Source: an uncultured Mucispirillum sp.
GTDB taxonomy: Bacteria; Chrysiogenota; Deferribacteres; Deferribacterales; Mucispirillaceae
Length of the DNA stretch: 13,733 bases
Reading direction: 5' to 3'
NCBI GenBank assembly: GCA_937890655.1
Contig: CALADT010000207.1
Coordinates: 1-13,733, forward strand
Each line of letters begins with the position of its first letter. Position 1 is the stretch's first letter. Under the pieces are notes generated by a model. It did no database searches and was not told the DNA's origin. It was given only the letters and a program-made list of their open reading frames with translations. The position numbers and the translations under genes are program-made. Shown in pieces: positions 1 through 6,822 of the stretch.

Positions 1-171
1 ATTTATACAACAAAAGGAAAAATAGTTGATATGGCTTGTAAAGTTATTACCATTGCAAAAGGCTTGTTTTTTCCTATTTCTCAAGAAAAAATGGATGAAA
101 CATTATCTCATCTTTGTTTTTTAGATAATGTTACATATCATCCCAAAGCAATAAAGTATTGTAAAAGATAA
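1..171 (+). CDS. C-terminal fragment of an unrecognised protein
   Basis: An open frame enters from the left edge and ends at TAA 169-171, leaving the last 56 residues. It reads IYTTKGKIVDMACKVITIAK, then residues including FPISQEKMDE, and ends in the basic YHPKAIKYCKR. It is followed 19 bases later by a hairpin terminator, which supports it being a real gene end. The residues do not identify a family. A PISQEKM-like stretch followed by a hydrophobic segment and a basic tail faintly recalls the ends of some NAD-dependent sugar epimerases, but this is too weak to name it. It is probably transcribed separately from the next gene. Confidence 0.6.
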   Translation: MYTTKGKIVDMACKVITIAKGLFFPISQEKMDETLSHLCFLDNVTYHPKAIKYCKR

Positions 172-190
172 TATTTTATTTTTATTTCAT

Positions 191-212
191 AAGCCCTGTT
201 TTTGCAGGGCTT
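191..212 (+). terminator. Hairpin terminator after the first gene
   Basis: AAGCCCTG (191-198) pairs perfectly with CAGGGCTT (205-212) around a 6-base loop. The tail TTAATTAATT is only moderately T-rich, so termination may be partial. It is the only GC-rich stem between the first two genes. Confidence 0.65.
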
Positions 213-249
213 AATTAATTATATTAAAAGTTTTTTTATGGAGTTATGA

Positions 250-1152
250 ATGGTTTATTATTCAGATATTTTAAGTCGTTTTGGTTATACAGAAGTTGAT
301 AAGGAGTTTTCTTTAACCATACATGAAGTTATGATGCAACAACAGGATAATTTTATATCAGATATTCTTAAATATCTAAATTCGGATAATCACTTTAAAG
401 CAGAGTATAGTGATACTCTAAAAAGTATTAATACTAATAAAATAAAATTATGGTATAAAGATATTATATCTGGCAAACTAAATGGTGCAATTAGTGATTT
501 TATTAATGATTTTAACCTAAATGTTACCCCAAAAGGTGGTTTTTCAGCAGAACGTATAGCAGAATTATTTAACTATATAAGAATATGGTTTCAAGATAAA
601 GTTTTTGATTTAGTAGACGGTGAATGGAATTATAAAAATGTATTACGTTCTTATACAAAAATAATAAACGCAAGTATATATATAACAATGAATACATATG
701 TGCCAAAAGATATAACTATGGCAGAATCATCAAAACTAAAAGGGGTAATCCTTATTATTGCAGAAAAAGCATCATTATTTACCCACTCTATATTACTATT
801 TTTCCTAGTTTTAATGACATTATCCGGTGTAGGATTTTTTATGTGGAGCTTGTGGGATTTAAGGGGCATAGCACCTGATAAGTTTTTTGTTACAGCTTTA
901 GGTTCACTTTTAGTATTATGGGTATTAATTGAATTAATTAATTCAGAAATCCAAATGTTACGGGGTGATAAATTTAGAATAAGTGTCTTTGTAGGTGTTG
1001 TATTAATTGCATTTATTAGGGAAGTTTTAATTATGACATTAAAACACGATGTAAACAATATAAAATCAATGATATTAATGCTTGCAGGTATTTTAGTTTT
1101 TGGTGTTACATACTGGTTGCTGGCAAAATCAGAAGAACGTCCAAAACATTAA
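250..1152 (+). CDS. Protoglobin-like sensor fused to a PsiE-like four-helix membrane domain
   Basis: This is a 300-aa protein. Start ATG 250 is preceded by GGAG at 240-243 with a 6-base gap. Residues about 1-155 are soluble and helical and follow the layout of protoglobin / globin-coupled sensor domains: an early FGYTEVD stretch, a conserved-looking NKIKLWYKDIISGK segment (63-76), and a late KIINASIYITMNTYV helix (137-151). Residues about 177-291 hold four membrane helices (near 177-200, 213-233, 245-263 and 271-291). A segment containing ELINSEIQMLRGD and VVLIAFIREVLI (228-261) resembles PsiE, the phosphate-starvation-inducible family. I infer a membrane protein whose cytosolic globin-like domain senses something. 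The region that should carry the F-helix haem-ligating histidine (about 88-103, NVTPKGGFSAER) has none; the only histidines are 25, 48, 179, 266 and 300. It may therefore be haem-free. It appears monocistronic, between two terminators. The PsiE assignment is firmer than the globin one. Confidence 0.8.
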   Translation: MVYYSDILSRFGYTEVDKEFSLTIHEVMMQQQDNFISDILKYLNSDNHFKAEYSDTLKSINTNKIKLWYKDIISGKLNGAISDFINDFNLNVTPKGGFSAERIAELFNYIRIWFQDKVFDLVDGEWNYKNVLRSYTKIINASIYITMNTYVPKDITMAESSKLKGVILIIAEKASLFTHSILLFFLVLMTLSGVGFFMWSLWDLRGIAPDKFFVTALGSLLVLWVLIELINSEIQMLRGDKFRISVFVGVVLIAFIREVLIMTLKHDVNNIKSMILMLAGILVFGVTYWLLAKSEERPKH

Positions 1153-1172
1153 TTATAATCTAAAAATAACTA

Positions 1173-1208
1173 GGTATATGGGAAAATAAATCCTATATAC
1201 CTTTTTTT
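1173..1208 (+). terminator. Rho-independent terminator of the protoglobin-PsiE gene
   Basis: GGTATATGGGA (1173-1183) pairs with TCCTATATACC (1191-1201) through 11 pairs including one G-U. The loop is 7 bases and seven T follow at 1202-1208. It lies 20 bases after the stop codon. Confidence 0.85.
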
Positions 1209-1776
1209 ATCTCTATAAAAATTATAATATTATATATAAATATCATATTATAAATAAAAATAGCCCTTTTTTATATACCTATTCAATTAAATAATTATAT
1301 ATAAGTTTTTATTTGTTATAAAACTCATAAAGAATAAAATTTATAATTTTGCTTATATTTTTTTATAGGTTGAAAAAAACATATTAAGGGTAGTATTTTT
1401 TATATAAGTTAAGTCAGTTATTGTGTAGGCTAAAATTTTTATAAATAGCTTTATTAATAAAAAATAGGTTGTAATAGCTTTTATGTTAGTAAATTTGTTG
1501 TTTAAAGTTTTTATCTATCAAATATTTAGTATATATAAATAATAAAAATGTTTATGAAAAATTCAAATTTTCTAACTATAAGTTATACTAAATTATAAAT
1601 CTAACTTATGATAGAAGAAACAAAAGATTTTAACAAAAGGTAATAACTATTAATATAAATAATATTATAGTAAAATAACCCTAGCTAAAATCTATTATAA
1701 ATAGATCAAATCAAAAAAAGAAAAGAACACTTAAATATTAAAATAATAAAATATTAAAAAATAATATTATAATTAA
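1209..1776. other. Very AT-rich stretch without a recognisable gene
   Basis: About 570 bases lie between two convergent genes. I found no open frame longer than about 20 codons with a plausible start and no GC-rich stem. The only structure seen is a short inverted repeat, ATAAGTTA (1578-1585) / TAACTTAT (1602-1609), and a repeated TATATACCT (1194-1202 and 1272-1280). Neither is remarkable at this base composition. No clear terminator follows the nitroreductase gene on the minus strand; only A/T-only hairpins are possible around 1740-1776. Confidence 0.6.
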
Positions 1777-2310
1777 TTAATATTTATTATAGTGGACTTT
1801 GCTTTCATCATACCTATCAACAAATTTATAAGACTCCTCAGAGTAACCAACAGCTACCATAGCAAAAGGAGTAAGGTTATGTGGCAGGTTAAATATTTTT
1901 TGGATACCTTCCACCTTATGTTCATCAGGATAAGCACCAATCCATACAGCTCCTAAACCTATCTCAACTGATTGAAGAAGTATATTTTGTATAGATGCAG
2001 ATAAATCCAACGGAAACCATAAAGTATTACCGTATTCGCCTTTATAACATTTATCTCTATTACCTAGTGCAATTATAACTAATGGTGCTTTGGCTGGTAA
2101 TAAAAAATGCCTGCTAATATGTGATAGTTTTTCAAGAATAGTTTCATCATCTACAACAATAAACTCCCATGGCTGTTTATTACTGGCAGAGGGAGCCTGC
2201 ATAGCTGCACGAAGTAAAATATCTATTTTTTCATTTTCTACTTTTTTTTCTTTAATAAAGGAACGTATAGAACGTCTTGTAAAAATAATATTGTTATTAA
2301 TATTATCCAT
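1777..2310 (-). CDS. Nitroreductase family FMN-dependent oxidoreductase
   Basis: This 177-aa protein falls in the size range of compact nitroreductases. These bind FMN and reduce nitro compounds, quinones or flavins with NAD(P)H in the cytosol as homodimers. The family pattern is visible in order: TRRSIRSF (11-18, FMN phosphate-binding arginines), APSASNKQPWEFIVV (39-53), DLSASIQNILLQSVEIGLGAVWIG (102-125, core helix and loop) and AMVAVGY (150-156). The start ATG (2308-2310) has GAGG at 2318-2321 with a 7-base gap. An overlapping upstream ATG at 2313-2315 is out of frame. The gene stands alone, divergent from the XpaC/TelA operon. The true substrate cannot be told from sequence. Confidence 0.93.
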   Translation of the reverse strand: MDNINNNIIFTRRSIRSFIKEKKVENEKIDILLRAAMQAPSASNKQPWEFIVVDDETILEKLSHISRHFLLPAKAPLVIIALGNRDKCYKGEYGNTLWFPLDLSASIQNILLQSVEIGLGAVWIGAYPDEHKVEGIQKIFNLPHNLTPFAMVAVGYSEESYKFVDRYDESKVHYNKY

Positions 2311-2338
2311 ACCATAACCTCAAAATTGATTTACTAGT

Positions 2339-2367
2339 ATTATTTAATAAAATCAAAAAAATATCAA
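2339..2367 (-). promoter_or_regulatory. Predicted promoter of the nitroreductase gene
   Basis: Reading the minus strand, TTGATA (2362-2367) and AATAAT (2339-2344) are separated by 17 bases. The implied transcription start near 2332 gives a leader of about 20 bases to the ATG. High AT content makes chance matches common. Confidence 0.45.
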
Positions 2368-2419
2368 GTATTAATTCAATATTTTTTATCTTTGTAATAT
2401 AAGATAATTTGTTATAGTT

Positions 2420-2449
2420 TTGAAATATAATATTTGTCTAAAATATAAT
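2420..2449 (+). promoter_or_regulatory. Predicted distal promoter for the XpaC/TelA operon
   Basis: TTGAAA (2420-2425) and a perfect TATAAT (2444-2449) are 18 bases apart on the plus strand. It would give a leader of about 145 bases. It coincides with the direct repeats at 2423-2455, so a regulator bound there could control it. Confidence 0.4.
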
Positions 2450-2455
2450 ACTTGT
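2423..2455 (+). repeat. Pair of 15-base direct repeats in the divergent promoter region
   Basis: AAATATAATATTTGT (2423-2437) and AAATATAATACTTGT (2441-2455) differ at one base and are offset by 18 bases. This is about 1.7 helical turns. A weaker third copy sharing ATACTT may follow at about 2460-2475. It could be an operator or simply two overlapping -10 regions in AT-rich DNA. Confidence 0.45.
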
Positions 2456-2550
2456 AATTTATATCATATACTTATATATTTTTCTTATAATATTAATACA
2501 TAAATTTTGTTATCTAAATTAAATTATAACCTAATAAATATATATTTTAT

Positions 2551-2579
2551 TTGAAATTATAAAGTATATATGGTATTAT
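2551..2579 (+). promoter_or_regulatory. Predicted proximal promoter for the XpaC/TelA operon
   Basis: TTGAAA (2551-2556) and TATTAT (2574-2579) are exactly 17 bases apart. The -10 is extended by TG at 2571-2572. Initiation near 2586 would leave a leader of about 16 bases, just enough for the AGGTGG Shine-Dalgarno at 2591-2596. Confidence 0.55.
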
Positions 2580-2601
2580 TGCAAAAATATAGGTGGTATT
2601 A

Positions 2602-3204
2602 ATGGGTTATGTTTTTATTATATTAGCATATTTTTTATTTGCTTTTTTAGTTATAATTACTCTTGTTTATTCTGTTAGACTTGTAAAAGCTCTTATCCCT
2701 GTTTTAAAAAATTATTTTAAATCTAACAGTAAAGAAAATAACCCATTTAATAATAACAATACTTTAGAAACTATTTTAAAAAATACAAGTGATAATGAGA
2801 ATGTATTTACTACATATATTAATGAAATTAATAAACTTGAAAATATATGTGATGATAATGATATTGATAATAAATTAAATATATTGAAAGTAACATTAAA
2901 AGATGTATATGATTATTCTCAAAATAATCATTGTAAAATAGAAGATGATATGAAATTTATTACAGAACACTATGTTAATGATGTTTTAGAGCAGATTGAA
3001 AAATATTTATCTCTACATGATAGTGAATATGTGGAAAAATATAATGATAACATTAAAAAAAGCATATTAGATTCTATTGATATGATTACAAGTGCATATA
3101 AAAATATATTAGAAGAGCTATATAAAAACGAAATGATTTCTGTTTCTGCTAATTTAGAAGCATTGAAATCAGGCATTAAGTTAAAGGGGTTCCCTACAAA
3201 GTAA
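2602..3204 (+). CDS. XpaC-like membrane-anchored protein, paralogue 1
   Basis: This is a 200-aa protein. I start it at ATG 2602, because AGGTGG at 2591-2596 sits 5 bases upstream; a GTG at 2593 would lie inside that Shine-Dalgarno. Residues about 3-30 form one N-terminal membrane helix followed by basic residues, so the rest should be cytosolic. A short Asn-rich linker (about 41-65) leads to a helical domain (about 68-198). This domain matches the C-terminal domain of the next three proteins, best seen in ITSAYKNILEELYKN (162-176) and SVSANLEALKSGIKLKGF (180-197). That domain is recognisable as XpaC-type through the fourth member. This copy is the most divergent: where the others have Y/F-Y/H-x-P it has HYVND (123-127), without the proline. 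It is the first gene of the operon. No catalytic residues are evident. I infer a structural or signalling role at the inner membrane with TelA. Confidence 0.8.
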   Translation: MGYVFIILAYFLFAFLVIITLVYSVRLVKALIPVLKNYFKSNSKENNPFNNNNTLETILKNTSDNENVFTTYINEINKLENICDDNDIDNKLNILKVTLKDVYDYSQNNHCKIEDDMKFITEHYVNDVLEQIEKYLSLHDSEYVEKYNDNIKKSILDSIDMITSAYKNILEELYKNEMISVSANLEALKSGIKLKGFPTK

Positions 3205-3251
3205 ATGTAAAAATCATGATAATATAATTGATTTTTATAGGTAATAATAAT

Positions 3252-4001
3252 ATGAAGTTCATTTTAGTTTTTTTAAAAAGATTATTGGCTTTTGTAGTTG
3301 CATTTGTTGCTTATTTTGTATTTAAATATTTAATAAAATCGCAAGGTAAAATTATAAATAAAAATAATAATATTAGTGATAATAATATGGAAAATAAAAA
3401 AGAACATGTATATTTATTTGGAACAAAGCTAAATAAACCTAACACAAATGATACAGCAAATTCCAATAAAAAAGATAATAATTTTGCTAATTATAGCCAT
3501 AATAATGAAGATATTATTGATTGTGAGTATGAAGATATTAAATCAAATCATAATGAAAATGAAAATAATTATAGTTGTGATAGTAACAAAATATCAGAAA
3601 ATAGCGAATTAAGTAAATATAGAAAAGAGTTATGTATAATAGTAGATAATTGCCGTGATTTAGATATAAAAAGTAAAATAGAAGAACTTATAAAAGTTAT
3701 GAAAAATATGGAACAGTATATATCTCAAAATAAAAGAGTAGATGCTGATATTAATTTATTTTATGAATATTATGTTCCAGAAATTATAAAAAATACAAAG
3801 ACATATAGTAGTTTAGAAAGTGATGTGTTTTTTAATAAACATAGTAGTAATATGAAAGAAGATTTATTAGAAGCTATTAATATGGTTATTACTGCATATA
3901 ATACTATATTATCAGAATGTTATGATAATATAGCCATGTCAGTATCATCTAGTTTAGATGCTTTAAAAGCAGGGCTAAAGTTAAAAGGTTTTTCTAAATA
4001 A
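3252..4001 (+). CDS. XpaC-like membrane-anchored protein, paralogue 2
   Basis: This is a 249-aa protein. Start ATG 3252 is chosen because AGG at 3239-3241 lies 10 bases upstream; the in-frame TTG at 3228 precedes that site and has no Shine-Dalgarno. A membrane helix spans about 9-28. A long low-complexity linker rich in Asn, Lys, Asp and Glu (about 34-117) follows. The XpaC-like helical domain (about 118-247) contains YYVPEIIK (173-180), ITAYNTILSECYDN (213-226) and SVSSSLDALKAGLKLKGF (230-247). The linker carries the short motif IIDCEYED (88-95), echoed in paralogue 3 and in XpaC. It lies 47 bases downstream of paralogue 1. The C-terminal 130 residues are clearly homologous to the neighbours, pointing to tandem duplication. 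Its function is not known. Confidence 0.82.
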   Translation: MKFILVFLKRLLAFVVAFVAYFVFKYLIKSQGKIINKNNNISDNNMENKKEHVYLFGTKLNKPNTNDTANSNKKDNNFANYSHNNEDIIDCEYEDIKSNHNENENNYSCDSNKISENSELSKYRKELCIIVDNCRDLDIKSKIEELIKVMKNMEQYISQNKRVDADINLFYEYYVPEIIKNTKTYSSLESDVFFNKHSSNMKEDLLEAINMVITAYNTILSECYDNIAMSVSSSLDALKAGLKLKGFSK

Positions 4002-4026
4002 ATCATATTATTATAAAGAAGAATAT

Positions 4027-4041
4027 AAGGAGTTTAAGTTG
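4027..4041 (+). promoter_or_regulatory. Shine-Dalgarno deciding a TTG start
   Basis: AAGGAG (4027-4032) is followed 6 bases later by TTG (4039-4041). The next in-frame ATG at 4063 lies inside the membrane helix and has no such site. TTG is therefore the likely start of paralogue 3. Confidence 0.7.
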
Positions 4042-4734
4042 CATTTGTTATTATTATTAGGTATGTTTTCTTTGCTTATTGTGGCTTTACTTATTGCTTT
4101 AGTTTATATATTTTTTAGAGAAGTTATTAAAGATATAAAATATTTATTTACTCCAAAAAGTAAGGAGAAATTAAGTCAGAAACAAACATTTACTTATTCA
4201 AATAATGGGCAAAATTTTAAAGTGCATATAAATGTAAAATCTAATAATAATTTTAATAAAAATAATAAGCAAATTTATGATGCAGAAGTGGTTAGTGAAA
4301 ATATTTCTAATAATACAAATAAAGAAGATAAAATATCAGATAATATAGTAAAATATAATAACGAACTTAATAATATGCTTATAATTTGTAAAGATAAAGA
4401 TATTAAACATTATATAAAAGAACTAATTTATGTTATGGATAAAATAGAGAAGTATGTTGCAGAGCATAAACAATTAGAATCAGATATTAATATTTTATAT
4501 GACTATTATATTCCGGAACTTCTTAACCAGCTTAAAATTTATAATAATATGGATAACGAAGATTTTCATAAAAAACATGGTGATAATATTAAAAATAACT
4601 TAATAGAAACTATTAGTATGATTACATCAGCATATAACACAGTATTATCAGAATTTTATGATAAATTAACATTATCTGTATCTTCTAATTTAGAAGCACT
4701 AAAATTAAATATTAAAAAGAAAGGGTTAAGTTAA
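4039..4734 (+). CDS. XpaC-like membrane-anchored protein, paralogue 3
   Basis: This 231-aa protein starts at TTG 4039, supported by AAGGAG 6 bases upstream. A very hydrophobic helix spans about 2-26, beginning almost at the first residue, and basic residues follow it (27-44). The Asn/Lys-rich linker (about 45-104) contains IYDAEVVSEN (79-88), like IIDCEYED in paralogue 2. The XpaC-like domain (about 105-230) contains DYYIPELL (155-162), MITSAYNTVLSEFYDKL (194-210) and SVSSNLEALKLNIKKKGL (213-230). It is the closest relative of paralogue 2 in the domain, while the linkers are unrelated in detail. The TTG start could lower its output relative to its neighbours. It lies 37 bases after paralogue 2 and 26 before XpaC. 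Its function is unknown; a shared membrane complex with XpaC and TelA is my inference. Confidence 0.82.
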   Translation: MHLLLLLGMFSLLIVALLIALVYIFFREVIKDIKYLFTPKSKEKLSQKQTFTYSNNGQNFKVHINVKSNNNFNKNNKQIYDAEVVSENISNNTNKEDKISDNIVKYNNELNNMLIICKDKDIKHYIKELIYVMDKIEKYVAEHKQLESDINILYDYYIPELLNQLKIYNNMDNEDFHKKHGDNIKNNLIETISMITSAYNTVLSEFYDKLTLSVSSNLEALKLNIKKKGLS

Positions 4735-4760
4735 TAATATAAGGAGATTTATAAAATAAT

Positions 4761-5633
4761 ATGGAAAATCATGATATAAAATATGGTAAATTAAACAGTA
4801 TGGCTGCAATTATTTATATATTTGCAGGTTTTGCTTTGATTATTTTTTCTATAATCTCTTTTGATAATATAGCAATTATTGCATGTTGTTTTATACCTGC
4901 CACATCATTAATAATATACGGGTTTTTAATTTTTACAAGGTTTATAAGAGCTTTAAAATATTATAATATTTATATGACAGGGGCTGTGTCATTAGAAGAA
5001 TATTCTGATATTTTAATGGATTCTAAACGTAATATAAGAAAAGATATTGAAAAAATGGCTTATTATGGTGTTATGCCTAATTCACATTTTGATGAAAATA
5101 ATATACTTGTATTTACTCAAGATTATGATAAAAGTAAAGTAATTGATGTGGAAATAAGTGAAACAAATATAAATACCCCAGTAGTTACACCGAATATAGA
5201 TAAATATTATGCTAAGGAATGGCGTAAATATATCACTGAAATAAATGCAGCAGAAAACGAGTTTAAATCACAAGATATTTCTTTTAGTTTATATAGGTTA
5301 GGTAAAGCAGTAGGTAATGTTATAGACTATTTAGAAAAACACCCTGAAAAAGAAAAGGATGTGAAAAAATTAATGGAATTTCATTTACCTTCTACAATAA
5401 AATTAATAGCATCATATAAAGAGCTTGACAAATCAGGCTTAAATACTTTTAATATAGAAAAAACGAAAGAAGAAATTGTATCAGCATGTGATACAATCCA
5501 TGAGGCGTTTAGTGGTGTGTTAGAAGATTTATATAACGATAAAGCCATTGATGTTTCAGCAGATATACAAGTTTTACAAATTATGTTATCAAGAGAAGGT
5601 TTTTTAGATAGAGATATATTTAGAAAAAAATAG
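4761..5633 (+). CDS. xpaC: XpaC family protein (5-bromo-4-chloroindolyl phosphate hydrolysis family)
   Basis: This is a 290-aa protein. Two membrane helices lie near 13-33 and 37-59. A winged-helix-like segment follows (about 75-118: SLEEYSDILMDSKRNIRKD, then IEKMAYYGVMP), then a linker with VIDVEISET (127-135). The XpaC domain (about 150-281) shows FHLPSTIKLIASYKELD (207-223), FSGVLEDLYND (250-260) and DVSADIQVLQIML (264-276). The family is named for a Bacillus gene tied to cleavage of an indolyl phosphate, but an enzymatic activity is not established and I see no phosphatase motif. XpaC genes are commonly found beside TelA, as here (12-base gap). AAGGAG at 4741-4746 is 14 bases from the ATG, an unusually long gap, yet no in-frame start lies closer because TAA at 4752 closes the frame. 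It is the only one of the four XpaC-like proteins with two membrane helices. Confidence 0.85.
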   Translation: MENHDIKYGKLNSMAAIIYIFAGFALIIFSIISFDNIAIIACCFIPATSLIIYGFLIFTRFIRALKYYNIYMTGAVSLEEYSDILMDSKRNIRKDIEKMAYYGVMPNSHFDENNILVFTQDYDKSKVIDVEISETNINTPVVTPNIDKYYAKEWRKYITEINAAENEFKSQDISFSLYRLGKAVGNVIDYLEKHPEKEKDVKKLMEFHLPSTIKLIASYKELDKSGLNTFNIEKTKEEIVSACDTIHEAFSGVLEDLYNDKAIDVSADIQVLQIMLSREGFLDRDIFRKK

Positions 5634-5645
5634 CTGGAGTATATT

Positions 5646-6797
5646 ATGAGTGAAAAACAAAAAACAGAATTATCAGAAGTGGAAGAACGTGTAACAAATA
5701 TTAATAGAGATATAGCAGAACAAACTTCTAAACTTGCCCCAAAACTAGATATGGAGCCATTAAGTGAAGAAGATTTAAAGAAAATTGAAGAATACGCACA
5801 ATCTATTGATATATATAATACAAATACTGTTATATCCTATGGAGCAGCAGCACAAAGGAAAGTGGCAGAATTTTCAGAAACAGCTTTAGGAAATGTTACA
5901 AGTAAAGATTTAGGTGCAGTAGGGGATGCTTTAACAAGTGTTATTACAGAACTTAAAGGGTTTGAAATAGAACAAGAAGAAAAAAAAGGGTTTTTAGGCT
6001 TTTTTAAACGTAATGCAAAAAAAGGTGCTAATAAACTTTTATCTTTAAAAACTAATTATGAAAAAGCCGATGCAAATATTGAAAAAGTTGTTCAAGTTTT
6101 AGAAAAACACCAAGTAACACTTTTAAAAGATGTGGCTATGCTTGATAAACTTTATGATTTAAATAAAGGTTATTTTAAAGAGCTTTCCATGTATATAGAA
6201 GCCGGTAAGAAAAAACTAGAATCTATAAATAACGAAGAAATAAAAATATTAAGAGAAAAAGCAACTGCTTCAGGGTTACCAGAAGATGCACAAGCTGTTA
6301 AAGATTTACTAGATTTATATAGCAGGTTTGAAAAGAAAATCCATGATTTAGAGCTAACAAGAACTATTTCTCTACAAATGGGGCCACAAATTAGAATGGT
6401 GCAAAGTAACGATATACAAATGAGTGAAAAAATACAGTCTACCATAGTAAACACTATTCCATTATGGAAAAGCCAAATGGTGCTAGCTGTTGGTATTACT
6501 CACTCTCAAGAAGCAGCAAAAGCACATAGAGAAGTTACAGATATGACAAATAAACTTTTAGAAAAAAATGCTGCTACATTAAAAAGTGCTACTGTTGAAA
6601 CAGCTAAAGAAACTGAACGTGGTATTGTAGATATTGAAACATTAAAAATCACAAATGAAAACCTTATTTCCACATTAGATGAAGTTTTAAAAATACAAGA
6701 AGAAGGTAGAAATAATAGAAAACAAGCAGAAATAGAACTTCAAAAAATAGAAAACGATTTAAAAAATAAATTAATGGGTTTAGCAAATAAGGAATAA
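5646..6797 (+). CDS. telA: TelA family toxic-anion-resistance protein
   Basis: This 383-aa protein is of the usual TelA length (360-390). It is a soluble, almost wholly helical protein with long coiled-coil-like stretches. Family hallmarks are KGFLGFFKRNAKKG (114-127), LLKDVAMLDKLYDLNKGYF (159-177) and, most diagnostic, the run from QMGPQIRMVQSNDIQMSEKI (244-263) into NTIPLWKSQMVLAV (269-282). Start ATG 5646 follows GGAG at 5636-5639 by 6 bases. TelA (KlaB of plasmid RK2 and relatives) is linked to tellurite and toxic-anion resistance and to stress gene sets, but its biochemical action is not settled. Here it sits directly after XpaC and three XpaC-like paralogues. It may be the cytosolic partner that binds their helical domains; that is inference from conserved adjacency. 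Confidence 0.92.
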   Translation: MSEKQKTELSEVEERVTNINRDIAEQTSKLAPKLDMEPLSEEDLKKIEEYAQSIDIYNTNTVISYGAAAQRKVAEFSETALGNVTSKDLGAVGDALTSVITELKGFEIEQEEKKGFLGFFKRNAKKGANKLLSLKTNYEKADANIEKVVQVLEKHQVTLLKDVAMLDKLYDLNKGYFKELSMYIEAGKKKLESINNEEIKILREKATASGLPEDAQAVKDLLDLYSRFEKKIHDLELTRTISLQMGPQIRMVQSNDIQMSEKIQSTIVNTIPLWKSQMVLAVGITHSQEAAKAHREVTDMTNKLLEKNAATLKSATVETAKETERGIVDIETLKITNENLISTLDEVLKIQEEGRNNRKQAEIELQKIENDLKNKLMGLANKE

Positions 6798-6822
6798 AGT
6801 AGTTTATTTAGTAGGTTAGTTA

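Noticed and set aside
651..1058. A 135-codon open frame on the minus strand within the protoglobin-PsiE gene
   Set aside because: It is antisense to the membrane domain, without a ribosome site or recognisable domain.
1578..1609. ATAAGTTA/TAACTTAT inverted repeat as a terminator or operator
   Set aside because: It has a short 8-pair stem with one G/C pair, a 16-base loop and no T-tract, so it is expected by chance in such AT-rich DNA.
3340..3600. AAT-rich tracts in the paralogue linkers, considered as phase-variable microsatellites
   Set aside because: The repeats are imperfect and mixed with other codons. They read as Asn-rich low-complexity linker, not as a uniform slippage-prone repeat.
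5980..5987. A run of eight A followed by GGG within telA, considered as a transcriptional slippage or frameshift site
   Set aside because: The zero frame continues through full-length, family-typical TelA. The alternative frames give no meaningful extension, and such runs are common at this base composition.
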